DNA of 64,000 bases from Aquipseudomonas alcaligenes MRY13-0052. Its GTDB lineage: Bacteria; Pseudomonadota; Gammaproteobacteria; Pseudomonadales; Pseudomonadaceae. The position numbers were made by a program, and so were the translations under genes. Shown one piece after another: positions 48,447-58,617 of the stretch (its first letter is position 1; the number at the start of each line of letters is the position of its first letter). The stretch covers positions 1 to 64,000 of the forward strand of contig BATO01000028.1 in assembly GCA_000474255.1 (NCBI GenBank), in the 5' to 3' direction. Under the pieces are notes generated by a model. It saw only the letters and a program-made list of their open reading frames with translations, was not told the DNA's origin and made no database searches.

Positions 48447-50405
48447 ATGCTGTCTGCCGTCAAGCGCTACAAGTCGCTGCTCTCCGGAGCGCTGGCGCGT
48501 TATTTTCCCCGTACCACCGCCTACCTGCGCGAAGAGCGCGAGGCTGCGCAGGCCATGGCCGCCCAGGCGCAGAAGAAGCCCCGTGGACGCAGCCGCAAGG
48601 GTGCCACCAGCACGCCCAAGGGCCGTTCGAGCGGCAAGAAATCCGCCCCCAAGGAACCGGGCGGGGTCGCTGCGCCGGCGGCTGAGGTCCAGAACGACGG
48701 CATCTACGGCGGCCCCCTGCGGCAAAGCGCCGGTGCCGCCGAGGCCATGCGCGAGAAGGTCGCCGCCGCCGTGGCCGCTGGCGTGGTGGCTGCGCCTTCG
48801 GACGAGCAGTGGGCGATGATCCTCGGCCGCGCGCCGGTCACCCGCATCTTCGCCGGGGCCGGCTCCGGCAAGTCCACCACCCTGGTGCTGCGGGTGGTGT
48901 TCATGCTCTGCCACCTGGGCATCGAGCCCGGCAAGCTCACCGTCATTTCCTTTACCAACGCCTCCTGTGCGCAGCTGCGCGACCAGCTGCAGCGGGTGCT
49001 CGGCTTCTGGGAATTCGCTTTCGACGCCACCCAGGCGCGGCAGTGCGTGCGCACCTTCCATTCGGCCATGGGCGTGCTGGCCAAGGGGGCCCTGGGCAAC
49101 CCCGCCTGGTTCGAGCAGCTGGACGACCGCGACCCCAGCGCGGAGCCGGACAACCCCCTCGCCGCCGGCCGCCTGCGCCCGGCCCAGCAACGCCTGCTGG
49201 AGGAGGCCTACCAGGCCTGCTACGCCGCCGATGCCGGGTTCCGCCAGCGGGTGCACCGCCTGCTGGGGCTGGCTGAACCGGCGGAGGAGGAGGGCGCCAC
49301 CATCGGCCAGGCGCCCCGTGATGCGTTGCGCCTGGCCGGCGAGCTGACCGCGCTGCCGCTGCCCGAGGCCTTCCATGCCCAGGCCGGGTTCATCGAAAGC
49401 ATCGGCCTGCGCATCGATCAGTTGCAGCCGGCCAAGCTCACTTGCCCGCCCCAGGAGCGCTTGTTCATCGAAGCCCTGCAGCCCTTCTGGGCGCGCTTCC
49501 AGGCGCTGTTGCGCGAGCGCGGCGCGATGACCTTCAACGATGCCTTCGCCGAGCTCACTCAGCGCCTGCAGGCCGGCAGCCTCGACGCCGCGCTGCTGGA
49601 GCCGCTGACGCACCTGCTGATCGACGAGTTCCAGGACATCTCCCCGCAGATCGTCCAGTGGCTGCAGGCCGTGCACCGCCAGCTGGCACGCTCGCGCCGG
49701 GCACCGAGCCTGATGGCCATCGGCGACGACTGGCAGTCCATCTACGGCTGGCGCGGCAGCTCGCCCGAGCTGTTCATGGATTTCGACCGCCATTTCCCCG
49801 GCAAGGGCAAGGCGAAGAAGAGCAAGGTGCTGCTGCTGGAAACCAACTACCGCTCCATCGAAACGGTGGTGCGCGACGGCGAGGCGGTACTCGGGGGCGT
49901 CGCCTTCAAACAGGAGAAGAGCAGCCGCGCGGTGAAGGTCGCCCAGCCGGAGGACGGCGTGCGCCTGGTGCAGGGGTTCGACCTGGCCGCCGGGCTGCCG
50001 AACCTGGTCGCCGACATCCAGGCCCAGTGCCGCCATGTCGAGGAGCGTGGCAGCGGCGAGCGCACCGCCGTGCTCCTGCTCGGCCGTCGCAACGAAGCCC
50101 TGCGCAGCATCCAGGCGCAACTGGACCCGGCGCTGCCGGTGAAGGCCTACAGCATCCACCGCGCCAAGGGCCTGCAGGCGGAAGTGGCGGTGATCGTCGA
50201 CGACTGCCTGCCCACGGAGGCGCACCCGCTGCGCAACGCCCTGTATGCCCGCTGCGGATTCTTCCGCAACAGCTACGACCAGGCCATGCGTGACGAGAGC
50301 CTGCGCCTGGCCTATGTCGCCATCACCCGGGGCGTCAGCCGCGTCATCTGGTACTGCCGCAAGGCCCAGGGCGCCACCGCCGTATTGGCCGGGCGCGGTC
50401 GCTGA
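48447..50405 (+). CDS. UvrD/Rep-family helicase with a basic N-terminal linker
   Basis: 652-residue superfamily 1A helicase. Walker A AGAGSGKST lies near residues 136-144, the Q-motif SDEQWAMI just before, DEFQDISPQI is motif II, GDDWQSIYGWRGS is motif III, and later motifs include ETNYRS and SIHRAKGLQAEVAVI. Before the core is a lysine/arginine-rich low-complexity stretch (about 41-70, KKPRGRSRKG and GRSSGKKSAPK). The family unwinds DNA during repair or replication restart; whether this protein has a specific role is unknown. Confidence 0.85.
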   Translation: MLSAVKRYKSLLSGALARYFPRTTAYLREEREAAQAMAAQAQKKPRGRSRKGATSTPKGRSSGKKSAPKEPGGVAAPAAEVQNDGIYGGPLRQSAGAAEAMREKVAAAVAAGVVAAPSDEQWAMILGRAPVTRIFAGAGSGKSTTLVLRVVFMLCHLGIEPGKLTVISFTNASCAQLRDQLQRVLGFWEFAFDATQARQCVRTFHSAMGVLAKGALGNPAWFEQLDDRDPSAEPDNPLAAGRLRPAQQRLLEEAYQACYAADAGFRQRVHRLLGLAEPAEEEGATIGQAPRDALRLAGELTALPLPEAFHAQAGFIESIGLRIDQLQPAKLTCPPQERLFIEALQPFWARFQALLRERGAMTFNDAFAELTQRLQAGSLDAALLEPLTHLLIDEFQDISPQIVQWLQAVHRQLARSRRAPSLMAIGDDWQSIYGWRGSSPELFMDFDRHFPGKGKAKKSKVLLLETNYRSIETVVRDGEAVLGGVAFKQEKSSRAVKVAQPEDGVRLVQGFDLAAGLPNLVADIQAQCRHVEERGSGERTAVLLLGRRNEALRSIQAQLDPALPVKAYSIHRAKGLQAEVAVIVDDCLPTEAHPLRNALYARCGFFRNSYDQAMRDESLRLAYVAITRGVSRVIWYCRKAQGATAVLAGRGR

Positions 50406-50747
50406 ACCGTTGAACCTGTAGGGGCGAGCTCTGCGAAAGCTCCTGCAGGGGCGACGTCAGTCGCCAAGCGGTGCGCAGCGCCGCCGCCCTTGTGGGAGCG
50501 AATTCATTCGCGATCGGAGCCCCGGACTGAAGTCCGGGCTACGGGCTCGCGAAGCGCCTGGCGACGTGGCCCGTCACCGCTCCCTTGGTGGATGAAAAGA
50601 GCGTCATCCACCCTACACGGCGGTCTTGCCCGTGCGGTGGCGAGAGCCTTTGTAGGGGCGACTTTAGTCGCCAAGTGGCGCGCAGCGCCGCCGCCCTTGT
50701 GGAGTTCATTCGCGAAAGGGCGGCCTTGAAACCGCCGCTGCGTCGCC
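50406..50747. repeat. REP-type repeat cluster
   Basis: 342 bases without a gene. Units repeated here are AGTCGCCAAG ... GCGCAGCGCCGCCGCCCTTGTGG (about 50445-50513 and 50652-50718), CCCGGACTGAAGTCCGGG (50521-50538, perfect palindrome), and GGTGGATGA/TCATCCACC (50587-50612). These are Pseudomonas-type REPs and may stabilise or end the flanking messages. Confidence 0.75.
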
Positions 50748-51212
50748 TCAGAACAAGGCTTCGGTGTCGCGGATGAGCACGGCGTGGTGGCCGTCTTCGT
50801 CTTCGAAGATTTCGTAGAGGAAGTACATCTCGATGGCGCCCTCGGGGGTGTTCACGGCCACCTGGTCGCCGGCTTCGGCGGTGAAGTAGGCGCGGCTGGC
50901 GGGGGCGGCGATGCATTCGATCAGGGCACTGAAGAACTGCGCGGGGTCGCTGTCGTCGTAGTACTCCTCGCGCTCGCTGTCGCTCCATTCGGCGGGGGGC
51001 TGGAAGACGCCGGTGATCAGTACGCGGGCATCGCCAAGGTCTTCCTCATCGGCGTCGGCATCGTCGGGGTCGGCGCGATAGAGCGTGGCTTCGAGGGCGT
51101 CGGGGCTGCCCAGCACGGCCTGGCGGGAGGTGAAGCGGCGGTGCGGGTCGAGGGCGACGGCCTGGCAGATCTGGACCCAGGTGGGGTCGCTGGCGAGTTC
51201 TTGGGTGGACAC
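50748..51212 (-). CDS. Acidic conserved-type hypothetical protein
   Basis: 154 residues, strongly acidic (runs such as DADEEDLGDA, then SEREEYYDDSD). Not recognised as a family. Contains a central PPAEWSD and FFSALIECIAAP, ending with the strand-like YEIFEDEDGHHAVLIRD. It has no signal peptide or membrane segment. It lies downstream of the receiver gene on the same strand (83 bases) and may be part of that transcript. A partner or adaptor role is only a guess. Confidence 0.65.
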   Translation of the reverse strand: MSTQELASDPTWVQICQAVALDPHRRFTSRQAVLGSPDALEATLYRADPDDADADEEDLGDARVLITGVFQPPAEWSDSEREEYYDDSDPAQFFSALIECIAAPASRAYFTAEAGDQVAVNTPEGAIEMYFLYEIFEDEDGHHAVLIRDTEALF

Positions 51213-51295
51213 GGCGGTCTCCGCTGGGGCTGAAAGCCGGCAGTTTCCGGGACGCGGGCGACGCTGGCAATGGGCGGCGGACGGAGCGGGGCGGT

Positions 51296-51670
51296 TCAGG
51301 CCTGGCCGTCGCTGGGGCCGATCAGTTGCGCGACCGTGGCGATCACGGCGTTGATGTCGAAGGGCTTGTCGAAGACGGCGGCGAACAGGTCGCTGCGGTC
51401 GCGGCCGACGCTGCCTTGGGCGCCGCTCATGAGGATGATCGGCAGATCGGGGGATTGCGTGCGCGCGCGGATCGCCTGGGCGAACTCCAGGCCGTCCATG
51501 ATCGGCATCATGAAGTCGGTGATGACCAGGGACGGGCGCTCGCGATCGAGAACTTCCAGCCCCCTGCGGCCGTTGCCGGCCTTGACCACCATGTAGCCTT
51601 CGTCCTCCAGCGCAAAGGCCAGGATATCTGCAATCAGATACTCGTCATCGACTACCAGGATCGTTGTCAT
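51296..51670 (-). CDS. Single-domain response regulator (CheY-like)
   Basis: 124-residue receiver domain without an output domain. The acidic pair D8/D9 is in VVDDE, the phosphoacceptor is D52 in ITDFMMPIMDG, and K102 lies in FDKPFD. A serine (S82) takes the Thr/Ser switch position. It is 24 bases downstream of the KaiC-like gene, with a histidine kinase beyond. It should relay phosphate from that kinase or act as a stand-alone receiver. Confidence 0.9.
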   Translation of the reverse strand: MTTILVVDDEYLIADILAFALEDEGYMVVKAGNGRRGLEVLDRERPSLVITDFMMPIMDGLEFAQAIRARTQSPDLPIILMSGAQGSVGRDRSDLFAAVFDKPFDINAVIATVAQLIGPSDGQA

Positions 51671-51694
51671 TAGGCACTGACCGGTTGGCGTGTT

Positions 51695-53218
51695 TCAGTT
51701 GCCGGGATTGGGCGTTGCCGCCCCCGACATGACTGCCGTCGCATGCTTGAAGGCCTTGTCGAGGTTGATTCCATGGTCGTGGATAACGACCTCCAGCAGG
51801 GAGGGGTCGTAACGGCTGTCCCTCATCTTGAGAATGGACAGCAGGCGTTTCAGTTCAGAGTTCATTTCCACGTAGCGCATCAGCACCAGGTTGTCGACGA
51901 TGCTCGACAGCTCCGGCGCCGGGGCATTGATGTCGGCACTGTACAGGTCGCGCATCTCCCAGGTGGCGAGGACGGTGACGCCGAGGGCGCGAAGCTCGTT
52001 CATCAGGGCGCTGAAGAACTCCACCAGGCGCGACTGGTTGCTGGCGACGCGGGCCATGCCGCCGAGGCTGTCGATGTGCACGCGCTTGATGCCTTTCTCG
52101 ACCACGGTCTTGATCAGCCGCGCGCCGAGGCCGTCGAGCAGGCCTTCGGTGGTGGGTTGCCACTTCAGGTGCAGGGCGCCGCTGTCTTCCAGGGGCTGCA
52201 GGTCGATGCCGATGCTGCGTGCCTTGATGCGCAGGCGCTCTGGGGACTCGTAGAAGCCGAAGTGCAGGCCGGGCTCCTCGGGGGTGGACTGGGCGAGGAA
52301 GCTGATGCCGAGGCTGGTCTTGCCGACGCCGGCCGGGCCCATTACCAGGGTGGCCGAGGAGCGCGCCAGGCCACCGTCGATCAGCGCATCGAGGCCGCCG
52401 ATGCCGCTGGAGATGCGCTGCAGGTCGGCGCTGTCGGGGCGCGTGGGGCGGCTGTAGAGGGTTTCCAGGCGCGGGTAGACGACCAGGCCGTCGTCGGTGA
52501 TCTCGCACTCGTGCAGGCCGGACAGCGCACCGCTGCCACGGGTCTTGCGCAGCTGGATGCGGCGCACCGAGCGGGCACCGAACAGCTCTTCGCCCAGTTC
52601 GATGACGCCATCGACCATGGTGTGCTCGGGGCTGCCGTCGTCGAGGCGGGCGCTGGTGAGGAAGAGCACGGTGCAGCCGGCGAAGGCGGCGTGGCCCTGC
52701 AGCTCACCGATGAATTTCTTGGTGTCCAGCGGCGTATCCGCCTTGGAGCGGGCATTGAGCAGGCCGTCGACGATCAGCACCGTAGCCTTCTGCCGGCTGA
52801 TCTCGCGGCGCAGCAGCTTGACCACCTCGTCCAGGCCTTCGTTCTCCAGCGTGTCGAAGGCGCTGACGAACTGGATCTGCGCGCCGATCTGCGAGGCGTC
52901 GAAGAAGCTCAGGGTGGAGAGGAACTGGAACAGTCGCTCATGGGTTTCGGCCAGCAGCGTGGCGACCAGCACGCGCCCGCCGTCGCGCACGTGGTTGAAG
53001 GCGATCTGGTTGGCGAGGATGGTCTTGCCCGATCCGGGACGGCCCTGGACGATGTAGGACGCGCCGGCAACCAAGCCACCCTTCAACAGGGCATCCAGCC
53101 CCTCGATGCCGCTCTGAAGGCGTTTTAGCTGTTCCAAGTTCTGGCCTGCCTCATCTGGATGTTCGCTTGAGAGGGCCGACGTGCCTGCTCGGGAGCCTGG
53201 CTGGCCGGCACTGCGCAT
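51695..53218 (-). CDS. KaiC-like tandem RecA-domain ATPase
   Basis: 507-residue double-domain KaiC homologue, close to the cyanobacterial KaiC length. Domain 1 has Walker A GRPGSGKT (59-66) and ATLLAETHERLFQF; domain 2 has Walker A GPAGVGKT (294-301), GFYESPERLR and VHIDSLGGMARV. No kaiA or kaiB is adjacent; instead it sits between a histidine kinase and a receiver. Non-cyanobacterial KaiC proteins of this kind work in signalling or stress output, not necessarily in timing. Autophosphorylation sites cannot be assigned by eye. Confidence 0.88.
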   Translation of the reverse strand: MRSAGQPGSRAGTSALSSEHPDEAGQNLEQLKRLQSGIEGLDALLKGGLVAGASYIVQGRPGSGKTILANQIAFNHVRDGGRVLVATLLAETHERLFQFLSTLSFFDASQIGAQIQFVSAFDTLENEGLDEVVKLLRREISRQKATVLIVDGLLNARSKADTPLDTKKFIGELQGHAAFAGCTVLFLTSARLDDGSPEHTMVDGVIELGEELFGARSVRRIQLRKTRGSGALSGLHECEITDDGLVVYPRLETLYSRPTRPDSADLQRISSGIGGLDALIDGGLARSSATLVMGPAGVGKTSLGISFLAQSTPEEPGLHFGFYESPERLRIKARSIGIDLQPLEDSGALHLKWQPTTEGLLDGLGARLIKTVVEKGIKRVHIDSLGGMARVASNQSRLVEFFSALMNELRALGVTVLATWEMRDLYSADINAPAPELSSIVDNLVLMRYVEMNSELKRLLSILKMRDSRYDPSLLEVVIHDHGINLDKAFKHATAVMSGAATPNPGN

Positions 53219-53330
53219 TGCGTCCGGTCATGGGCGGGTCGGCCTTGATCCCGGCGATTCTACGCTGCCGGGTCACTATCAGCGATAGAGTCGTGCCTTC
53301 TGAAGTAGTTCCTGTGCGCGGCGGCACCTT

Positions 53331-54476
<1,146 letters not shown>

Positions 54477-54565
54477 TGGCACCTGCTTGGGCGGGGAACC
54501 GGGTAGGGGCTGGCAGTGTACGTCTTCCCGGACGGCGCGCGCACCGTCCGGTAGCGGGGCGCAGA

Positions 54566-55261
54566 TCACCCCGGAATCTTCAGTCCACGGGCCACTGCCG
54601 GGCGGGCGAGGAAGGCCTCCAGCACGCGGGTGACGTTGGCGAAACCGTCGATGCCCACCAGCTCGCCGGCCTCGTAGAAGCCGATCAGGTTGCGCACCCA
54701 GGGGAAGGTGGCGATGTCGGCGATGCCGTAGTCGTCCTGGATCCAGTCACGCCCTTGCAGGCGGCGGTCGAGCACGCCGAGCAAACGCTTGGATTCGGCG
54801 ACGTAGCGGTCGCGCGGGCGCTTGTCCTCGTAGTCCTTGCCGGCAAATTTATTGAAGAAGCCGAGCTGGCCGAACATCGGGCCGATGCCGCCCATCTGGA
54901 ACATCAGCCACTGGATGGCCTCGTAGCGCCCGGCGGCGTCATCGGGGATCAGGCGCCCGCTCTTCTCTGCCAGGTACAGCAGGATGGCGCCGGACTCGAA
55001 CAGCGCCAGGGGCTGCCCACCGGGGCCGTCCGGGTCGAGGATGGCGGGAATCTTGTTGTTGGGGTTGAGGGAGAGGAACTCGGGGGACAGCTGGTCATTG
55101 GTGTCGAAACTGACCTTGTGCGCCTCATAGGGCAGGCCGATTTCCTCGAGCATGATCGACACCTTCACCCCGTTGGGCGTGGGCAGCGAGTAGAGCTGCA
55201 GGCGGTCGGGATGCTGGGCGGGCCACTTGTGGGTGATGGGGAAGGAGGAAAGGTCGGTCAT
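54566..55261 (-). CDS. Glutathione S-transferase, YghU/YfcG-like
   Basis: 231-residue GST. Thioredoxin-fold N-terminus LQLYSLPTPNGVKVSIMLEE and glutathione-site motif PNNKIPAILDPDG with ESGAILLYLAEK. The C-terminal helical domain includes MFQMGGIGPMFGQLGFFNKF, as in the nu-class/YghU disulfide-reductase group. Substrate unknown. The HK gene lies downstream, 89 bases away. The start at 55261 was set by the protein family; a long upstream frame was rejected. Confidence 0.88.
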   Translation of the reverse strand: MTDLSSFPITHKWPAQHPDRLQLYSLPTPNGVKVSIMLEEIGLPYEAHKVSFDTNDQLSPEFLSLNPNNKIPAILDPDGPGGQPLALFESGAILLYLAEKSGRLIPDDAAGRYEAIQWLMFQMGGIGPMFGQLGFFNKFAGKDYEDKRPRDRYVAESKRLLGVLDRRLQGRDWIQDDYGIADIATFPWVRNLIGFYEAGELVGIDGFANVTRVLEAFLARPAVARGLKIPG

Positions 55262-55796
55262 GGGGAGTCCTGTCGAATGGCTGCGGGACGAGCAGACAGC
55301 ATGGCTGGGTCGCGGCGCTTGTCCAGCGATGAACTGCGGGGTGTGTCCAATGTCCGTCTTTCGACCTGCCGGGCGGGAAAAAGATCGGCTTGCCCGATCC
55401 GCGCCTGTGGGATTGGAACTTCGGCGTCGCTTCTGGTCTTTGGAAAATGGCTCCAGTTCTGTAGGCCAAGGTTCGACGGTGGGTGGGAGAATCTGCGCTC
55501 CGTGGCTAGGCAGGAGATGCGCCGAGACATCCCTGACGCGGTATCCGGAGTCGAAGGGGCGACTTACCCCAGGAGGTCGGGAACGACTGTCCAGGCTTCT
55601 GGTTCGGGTCTTTCGACGGTACAAACAGGTATTTCGCAGCCAGGAGCCGACTGCCTGTCACTGCAGGGTTCCACGCGTCGGCAGGCCAGGTGGTCCGGAG
55701 TGGCTGTGCTCGATTGGTTCTCCAGTCGACGGGTTGACGTGGCTGCGTTCGCCTCTCAAGGTATGTAGCAAGCTACAAAGCAGGACACAGATAATC
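55262..55796. other. 535-base gap upstream of the MarR gene, no gene seen
   Basis: No protein in either strand was recognised; the frames are short and without domain character. Lower GC than the flanking core. The stretch carries the promoter-side palindrome at 55764-55777. Confidence 0.5.
55764..55777. promoter_or_regulatory. Palindromic operator TGTAGC-N2-GCTACA upstream of marR
   Basis: TGTAGCAAGCTACA, perfect arms, 19 bases before the MarR-type ATG. The same sequence (with TT in the middle) recurs at 56338 upstream of the MFS gene. Confidence 0.7.
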
Positions 55797-56315
55797 ATGT
55801 TCGAACTCAAGGACCTTCCATCCCGGGACACGCTGGCCCGATTTGCCGACGAGTATGGGAACCCGGATGTAGAAGGGCTTCACACCTGGCTGACCTGGGC
55901 CTCGGCCACCAACCAGATGCTGTCGGCATTCGATGAGAACCTGGCCAGGCACGGCCTGTCACAGACGAACTTCTTCGTGTTGCTGCTGCTCAAGCGCAAC
56001 CCGGAAGGGCTGACGGTCGGCGCGCTCGCGGAAGGCGTCTCCGTTGCCTCGCAGACCATGACCCGCGCTGTCGCGAAGATGGAGGCAAATGGGCTGTGCA
56101 GCAAACACGAAGCCCCCCTGGATGGCCGCTTGTGGATCGTTCGCCTGACGCCCGAGGGTGAGGCTGCCTTGGCGAGGGTCCTCCCCCGACATTACGAGTG
56201 GGTAGCCGAACTGATGAGCGCGTTTACTGAGAAGGAGCGTGCCAGCTTGGCCAAGCTCATGGTGAAGGTAGGTCCTGCTTTGGCGGCAATCGCCTATCGA
56301 AACGGGTCCGGCTGA
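55797..56315 (+). CDS. MarR-family transcriptional regulator
   Basis: 172-residue winged-helix regulator. The HTH is in FFVLLLLKRNPEGLTVGALAEGVSVASQTMTRAVAKME, with the beta-wing residues DGRLWIVRLTPEGE after. The two flanking helices dimerise the protein. It sits upstream of an MFS exporter, and both genes carry the same palindrome in front, so MarR probably represses itself and the exporter until a phenolic or drug-like ligand binds. It ends 23 bases before the second palindrome. Confidence 0.88.
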   Translation: MFELKDLPSRDTLARFADEYGNPDVEGLHTWLTWASATNQMLSAFDENLARHGLSQTNFFVLLLLKRNPEGLTVGALAEGVSVASQTMTRAVAKMEANGLCSKHEAPLDGRLWIVRLTPEGEAALARVLPRHYEWVAELMSAFTEKERASLAKLMVKVGPALAAIAYRNGSG

Positions 56316-56337
56316 CCCAATTTCATTTATCCATTTA

Positions 56338-56351
56338 TGTAGCTTGCTACA
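56338..56351. promoter_or_regulatory. Second TGTAGC-N2-GCTACA operator, upstream of the MFS gene
   Basis: TGTAGCTTGCTACA, the reverse complement of the first. It lies 22 bases past the marR stop and 77 bases before the MFS start. Confidence 0.7.
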
Positions 56352-56428
56352 GAATCCCCGTACCTCGACGAGGTACGGCCAGGGCCCCCCTTGCCTCCCG
56401 AATCAATGCCTCGAAGAGATCTGTAGCA

Positions 56429-57616
56429 ATGCACATGAATTCGAATCCTCACCCTGGCCACGCCACGCTGCTGCTCGTCCAGATGACGCTGTGCGCCGTC
56501 GCGGTGGTATCTCAGCTCTACATTCCCATACCGATCATGGCCCGCCTGGCTGAGGACTATGGATTACCACCGGAACTCCTGGAGCTGTCCCTGATTGCGT
56601 TCAGCCTGTGTTACGCGACCGGCTTTCTGGTGTTCGGGCCGCTCTCCGACAGATTTGGGCGGCGCCTCGTGCTGGCGCTTGGTCTCGTCGCGCTTTCGAT
56701 CGTTTCCATCGCCATGAGCGTCGTCTCGTCTCCTGAGCCGTTCATCGCCATGCGTGCACTTCAGGGGTTCGTCGCGGCTTCCTTCCCCCCGGTCGCGATC
56801 GCCTATCTGTCCGAACGCGGCCACGCCCGGCAGCGGGCATGGGGCGTCGCGTGGCTGAGCACGGGATTCCTCATCGCCGGGTTGCTGGGGCAGTTGTATG
56901 GAGGCGTGGTCGCAGGCGCCTGGGGGTTTGGCAAGGCGATGATTCCGCTGATCGCCATCTACCTGATCACTGCCGCGATGATCCTGGCAGCCCCCAAGGG
57001 CGGCCAGGGTGAGGGGGCGCTCATGCCACTTCTTGCAATCTATCGCCCTGTCTTCCGACTGCTCGCCGATCCTCTTTTGCGCCGCGTCTATGTTCCGGCT
57101 CTCCTGCTGCTCATGACGTTCGTGGCCTTCTATGTCGGCTTGGACAGCCGGCTGCATGAAAGCCAGGGTTCGGCGCTCGATCCGTTGGCTGCACGGGCGA
57201 TTGCCTTGCCCGGACTCTTCGCACCCCTGGCCGTGGCCGCTGTCATCCAGCGATGGGGCGCGCAACGCGTCGCCAGCTCGGGGTTGGCGGTGGCGGCTCT
57301 GGGCCTGTTCCTGGTGGCGATGTCGGGTGACCAGGGATTGCTCTGGCTACTGGCTGCCAGCGTGATTTTCGTCGCTGGCGTCGGCATCAGCGTCCCCGGC
57401 CTGATCGCCTTCACGTCGAAACGGGCCCCTGCATCTGCTCGTGGGCTTGCGGTCGCGCTCTATACCTTCGTCCTCTTCCTGGGGGCGAGCCTCGGGCCCT
57501 GGATTGCCCGCCTGGGTGGGGCTTGGGGTAACACGACCTTGTTTCTCGTGCTGGCGGCGTGCCTGGCCGCTGTGGCGGCCTACAGCGCCACCGGCAAGGG
57601 TCACGCCGCTCGGTAG
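56429..57616 (+). CDS. MFS transporter (drug/metabolite exporter type)
   Basis: 395-residue major facilitator with about 12 membrane helices. The loop 2-3 motif GPLSDRFGRRLVLAL is present, and helix 5 contains GVAWLSTGFLIAGLLGQLYGG (12-spanner exporter-like). Substrate unknown; position downstream of MarR suggests efflux of an aromatic or drug-like compound. Either ATG, at 56429 or 56435, could be the start. Confidence 0.85.
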   Translation: MHMNSNPHPGHATLLLVQMTLCAVAVVSQLYIPIPIMARLAEDYGLPPELLELSLIAFSLCYATGFLVFGPLSDRFGRRLVLALGLVALSIVSIAMSVVSSPEPFIAMRALQGFVAASFPPVAIAYLSERGHARQRAWGVAWLSTGFLIAGLLGQLYGGVVAGAWGFGKAMIPLIAIYLITAAMILAAPKGGQGEGALMPLLAIYRPVFRLLADPLLRRVYVPALLLLMTFVAFYVGLDSRLHESQGSALDPLAARAIALPGLFAPLAVAAVIQRWGAQRVASSGLAVAALGLFLVAMSGDQGLLWLLAASVIFVAGVGISVPGLIAFTSKRAPASARGLAVALYTFVLFLGASLGPWIARLGGAWGNTTLFLVLAACLAAVAAYSATGKGHAAR

Positions 57617-57786
57617 CGTGCGTGCAGTCGTGCAGGCAGTGCACGGCCGCAGCCATCCAGTTCGGCTATGGCCCTGGGTTTCAAACATCCGAACACACAG
57701 GCAGAGGAGGGCCGTTCGTTGTGCTTCATGTCCCCGTCAGGGACACGTTCCAGGAAACCTGAACAGAAAATGAAAGGAGTTCGACC

Positions 57787-58458
57787 ATGAAACGATGGAC
57801 CCGCTGGCCCGGCGCCCTTGCGCTTTCCCTTTGTATGGCAGCCAGCGCTTCTTCCGCTTCCGCTCTTGCACACGAGGAGATGGATATCGTGGCCCCCAAG
57901 GCAGACTCATTCCTCATTCCTTCTTCCCATTCCTACGCCTTCGCCCGCGAGGTCGTTCTGGACGATGAACTGGCGGTGCTGACCCGGTATCAACGCAGCG
58001 ACGGGCGCAATGCCGGGTTGGGAGGCGAGCACTTCAGCACGGTCGTATCGAAGGCCGGCGTGCTGAAGGGGTTTGCAAATATCTCCCTGGATCTCGCTGG
58101 AAAGACCCTGCCCTCTCGCGAGCGCTCGGAGCAGGTGGCGCGCGAATTCCTGCAGCACGCCGCTCCCGACCTCCTTGCCAGGATGAAGATCAGTTGGATC
58201 GATCCTCATGACGAGACCATCAGGGTCGTCCGCGGGGGGCGCGAGGAAAGCATCACTCTCACCGGAATGAAGGTGAAGGCCCGCAATCTGGCAGACGGTC
58301 GCTGGTTCTGGGTCATCGTCGGGAGTGATGAAAAGCCGATGGTTTTCGAGCGTGACATCGTGTGGATCACATTCCCCGGCAAGAGGAAGACTGAAAAATG
58401 GTTGCACGACGACTGGCTGGCCGAGCAGAGGGGCAGTGACGACGGCAGCCGCTTCTGA
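57787..58458 (+). CDS. Exported protein of unknown function
   Basis: 223 residues. N-terminal signal (MKRWTRWPGALALSLCMAASA, cleavage near ALA-HEE). No recognised domain; the mature part has an acidic-basic mix (GADGRWFWVIVG-like strand near 180, DIVWITFPGKRKTEKW near 200). It may be periplasmic. It precedes RidA by 159 bases on the same strand. AAAGGAG lies before the ATG. Confidence 0.65.
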   Translation: MKRWTRWPGALALSLCMAASASSASALAHEEMDIVAPKADSFLIPSSHSYAFAREVVLDDELAVLTRYQRSDGRNAGLGGEHFSTVVSKAGVLKGFANISLDLAGKTLPSRERSEQVAREFLQHAAPDLLARMKISWIDPHDETIRVVRGGREESITLTGMKVKARNLADGRWFWVIVGSDEKPMVFERDIVWITFPGKRKTEKWLHDDWLAEQRGSDDGSRF

Positions 58459-58617
58459 GCGAGGGGGCCTGAGTGCGGTGCACAGGGCGGCGACCCTCGG
58501 GCCGCTGCTCCTGCGCCATGAGCGAATACCCATCGATCTCACGTGCTCGCAGGCAGGGCGACCCCGCCCGTTGCAGGCGATGCGGTTATCGAGCCAATCC
58601 AAACCGAGAGCCTATCG

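Noticed and set aside
51743-53128. 461-codon plus-strand frame opposite the KaiC-like gene
   Set aside because: Antisense shadow; low complexity and no motif.
55262-55530. 90-codon frame upstream of the GST gene
   Set aside because: Random-looking peptide with no ribosome site; GST start at 55261 is adequate.
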